DNA from: Acidimicrobiaceae bacterium | GTDB lineage: Bacteria; Actinomycetota; Acidimicrobiia; Acidimicrobiales; RAAP-2 | Assembly (NCBI GenBank): GCA_003131665.1 | Contig: PKWA01000106.1 | Coordinates: 2,602-7,786 of the forward strand | Direction of reading: 5' to 3' | Length of the DNA: 5,185 nt | Part shown: one piece after another, positions 4,735 to 5,185 of the stretch | How the letters are laid out: every line of letters begins with the position of its first letter | Numbering within the stretch: position 1 is the first letter of the stretch | Made by a program: the position numbers and the translations under genes | The notes under the pieces: model-generated | Told to the model about the DNA's origin: nothing | Seen by the model: the letters and a program-made list of their open reading frames with translations, nothing else | Database searches by the model: none

Positions 4735-5185
4735 TCTCATTCAAGGTCCACGCGAGCACTTGAGCTTCGTCGCGCCACGCGTCGTAGCGCCCCGACGGCC
4801 CGCGGTGGCCGGCGCCCATCTCGGTCTTGAGCACCGCGTAGTTGGCCTCATTCGCGTCGCGTATTTTTAAGACCCACTTCGCCGGCTCCCAGAAACCCAC
4901 TCGTGAGTCGTTCAGACCTCCCGAGGCGAAGAGGCGGGGGTAGACGAGGGGAGTCGCGTCATCGTGGCGCTCGCGCACGTTGTCGTAGGGGGAGTAACTC
5001 TTCATCGTGCGATAGGCCGTGGCGCTGGCGTCGGGGTTGCCCCACTCCTCCCACTCACCCACCGTCAAGGGGAGCGAGTCGTCGAGCATGGTCGTCAGTA
5101 CGTCGACGAAGGGCACTTCGGCGACGATGGCGCGAAAGAGTTCGGGCGCCTCGTTCATCACCGCGCCCATCAAGAGTCCTCCGGC
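4718..5185 (-). CDS. ptrB: Oligopeptidase B, C-terminal part (5' end outside window)
   Basis: C-terminal 155 residues of a prolyl oligopeptidase-family (S9A) serine peptidase; family members are about 680-700 residues, so most of the protein lies beyond the right edge. The visible part begins with AGGLLMGAVMN, the end of the GxSxGG nucleophile motif, so the catalytic Ser is just outside. VPFVDVLTTMLDDSLPLT (24-41 of the visible part) and GEWEEWGNP (43-51) are hallmark oligopeptidase B segments; acidic residues there bind the Arg/Lys side chains of substrates. Catalytic Asp93 lies in GLNDSRVGFWEPAKWV and catalytic His127 in GAGHRGPSGRYD. The enzyme cleaves short peptides after basic residues and is usually cytosolic. 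All visible key residues are present and the frame is intact, ending with TAG at 4718-4720. It converges on, and overlaps by 17 bp, the membrane protein gene. Confidence 0.93.
   Translation of the reverse strand, partial: AGGLLMGAVMNEAPELFRAIVAEVPFVDVLTTMLDDSLPLTVGEWEEWGNPDASATAYRTMKSYSPYDNVRERHDDATPLVYPRLFASGGLNDSRVGFWEPAKWVLKIRDANEANYAVLKTEMGAGHRGPSGRYDAWRDEAQVLAWTLNEIIPSS

Noticed and set aside
4503..4763. Plus-strand open frame within the membrane protein gene's 3' half
   Set aside because: Out-of-frame shadow with no domain; the in-frame protein has membrane helices and a RodZ-like domain.

Overview
The window reads as a GC-rich chromosomal segment of an actinobacterium. The actinobacterial type of MutY, several GTG starts, Thr-rich extracytoplasmic linkers and start codons sitting 6-7 nt after TANNNT -10 boxes (leaderless genes) all fit this. 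Among Actinomycetota, the Acidimicrobiia are my best guess, but that is inference. I see no rRNA, tRNA, CRISPR, insertion sequence, phage gene or obvious transfer signature. Gene packing is tight and no gene-free stretch exceeds 300 bases.

Left part (1-1910): a minus-strand acyl-CoA dehydrogenase, cut by the left edge, carries a helical N-terminal extension like that of (2S)-methylsuccinyl-CoA dehydrogenase. A 51-bp divergent promoter region separates it from a plus-strand run. That run starts with a small DUF6941-like protein of unknown function and continues with a MaoC-fold hydratase of the type that sits in actinobacterial ethylmalonyl-CoA pathway loci. Together the dehydrogenase and hydratase would carry methylsuccinyl-CoA to mesaconyl-CoA and then to beta-methylmalyl-CoA. 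This is the most coherent metabolic story in the window, and it rests on family resemblance plus proximity.

Middle (about 1891-3641): mutY (A/G-specific adenine glycosylase) overlaps the end of the hydratase gene and is probably co-transcribed. It meets head-on an epoxide-hydrolase-like alpha/beta hydrolase on the minus strand, and the two stop codons share one CTAG. The hydrolase has its own leaderless promoter inside a 244-bp divergent intergenic region.

Right part (3642-5185): a plus-strand two-pass membrane protein has a Thr-rich linker and a C-terminal domain resembling the RodZ C-terminal domain (DUF4115). It is preceded by a promoter, a possible 15-codon mini-ORF and a ribosome binding site. 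Its end overlaps by 17 bp the convergent 3' end of an oligopeptidase B gene that is cut by the right edge.

Most genes are ordinary housekeeping or central-carbon genes. I did not find a convincing new multi-gene system. The points most worth a second look are the RodZ-like domain on an unusual membrane scaffold, the Asp-to-Asn change in the MaoC active-site motif, the shortened Fe-S cysteine spacing in MutY, and the paired leaderless promoters.
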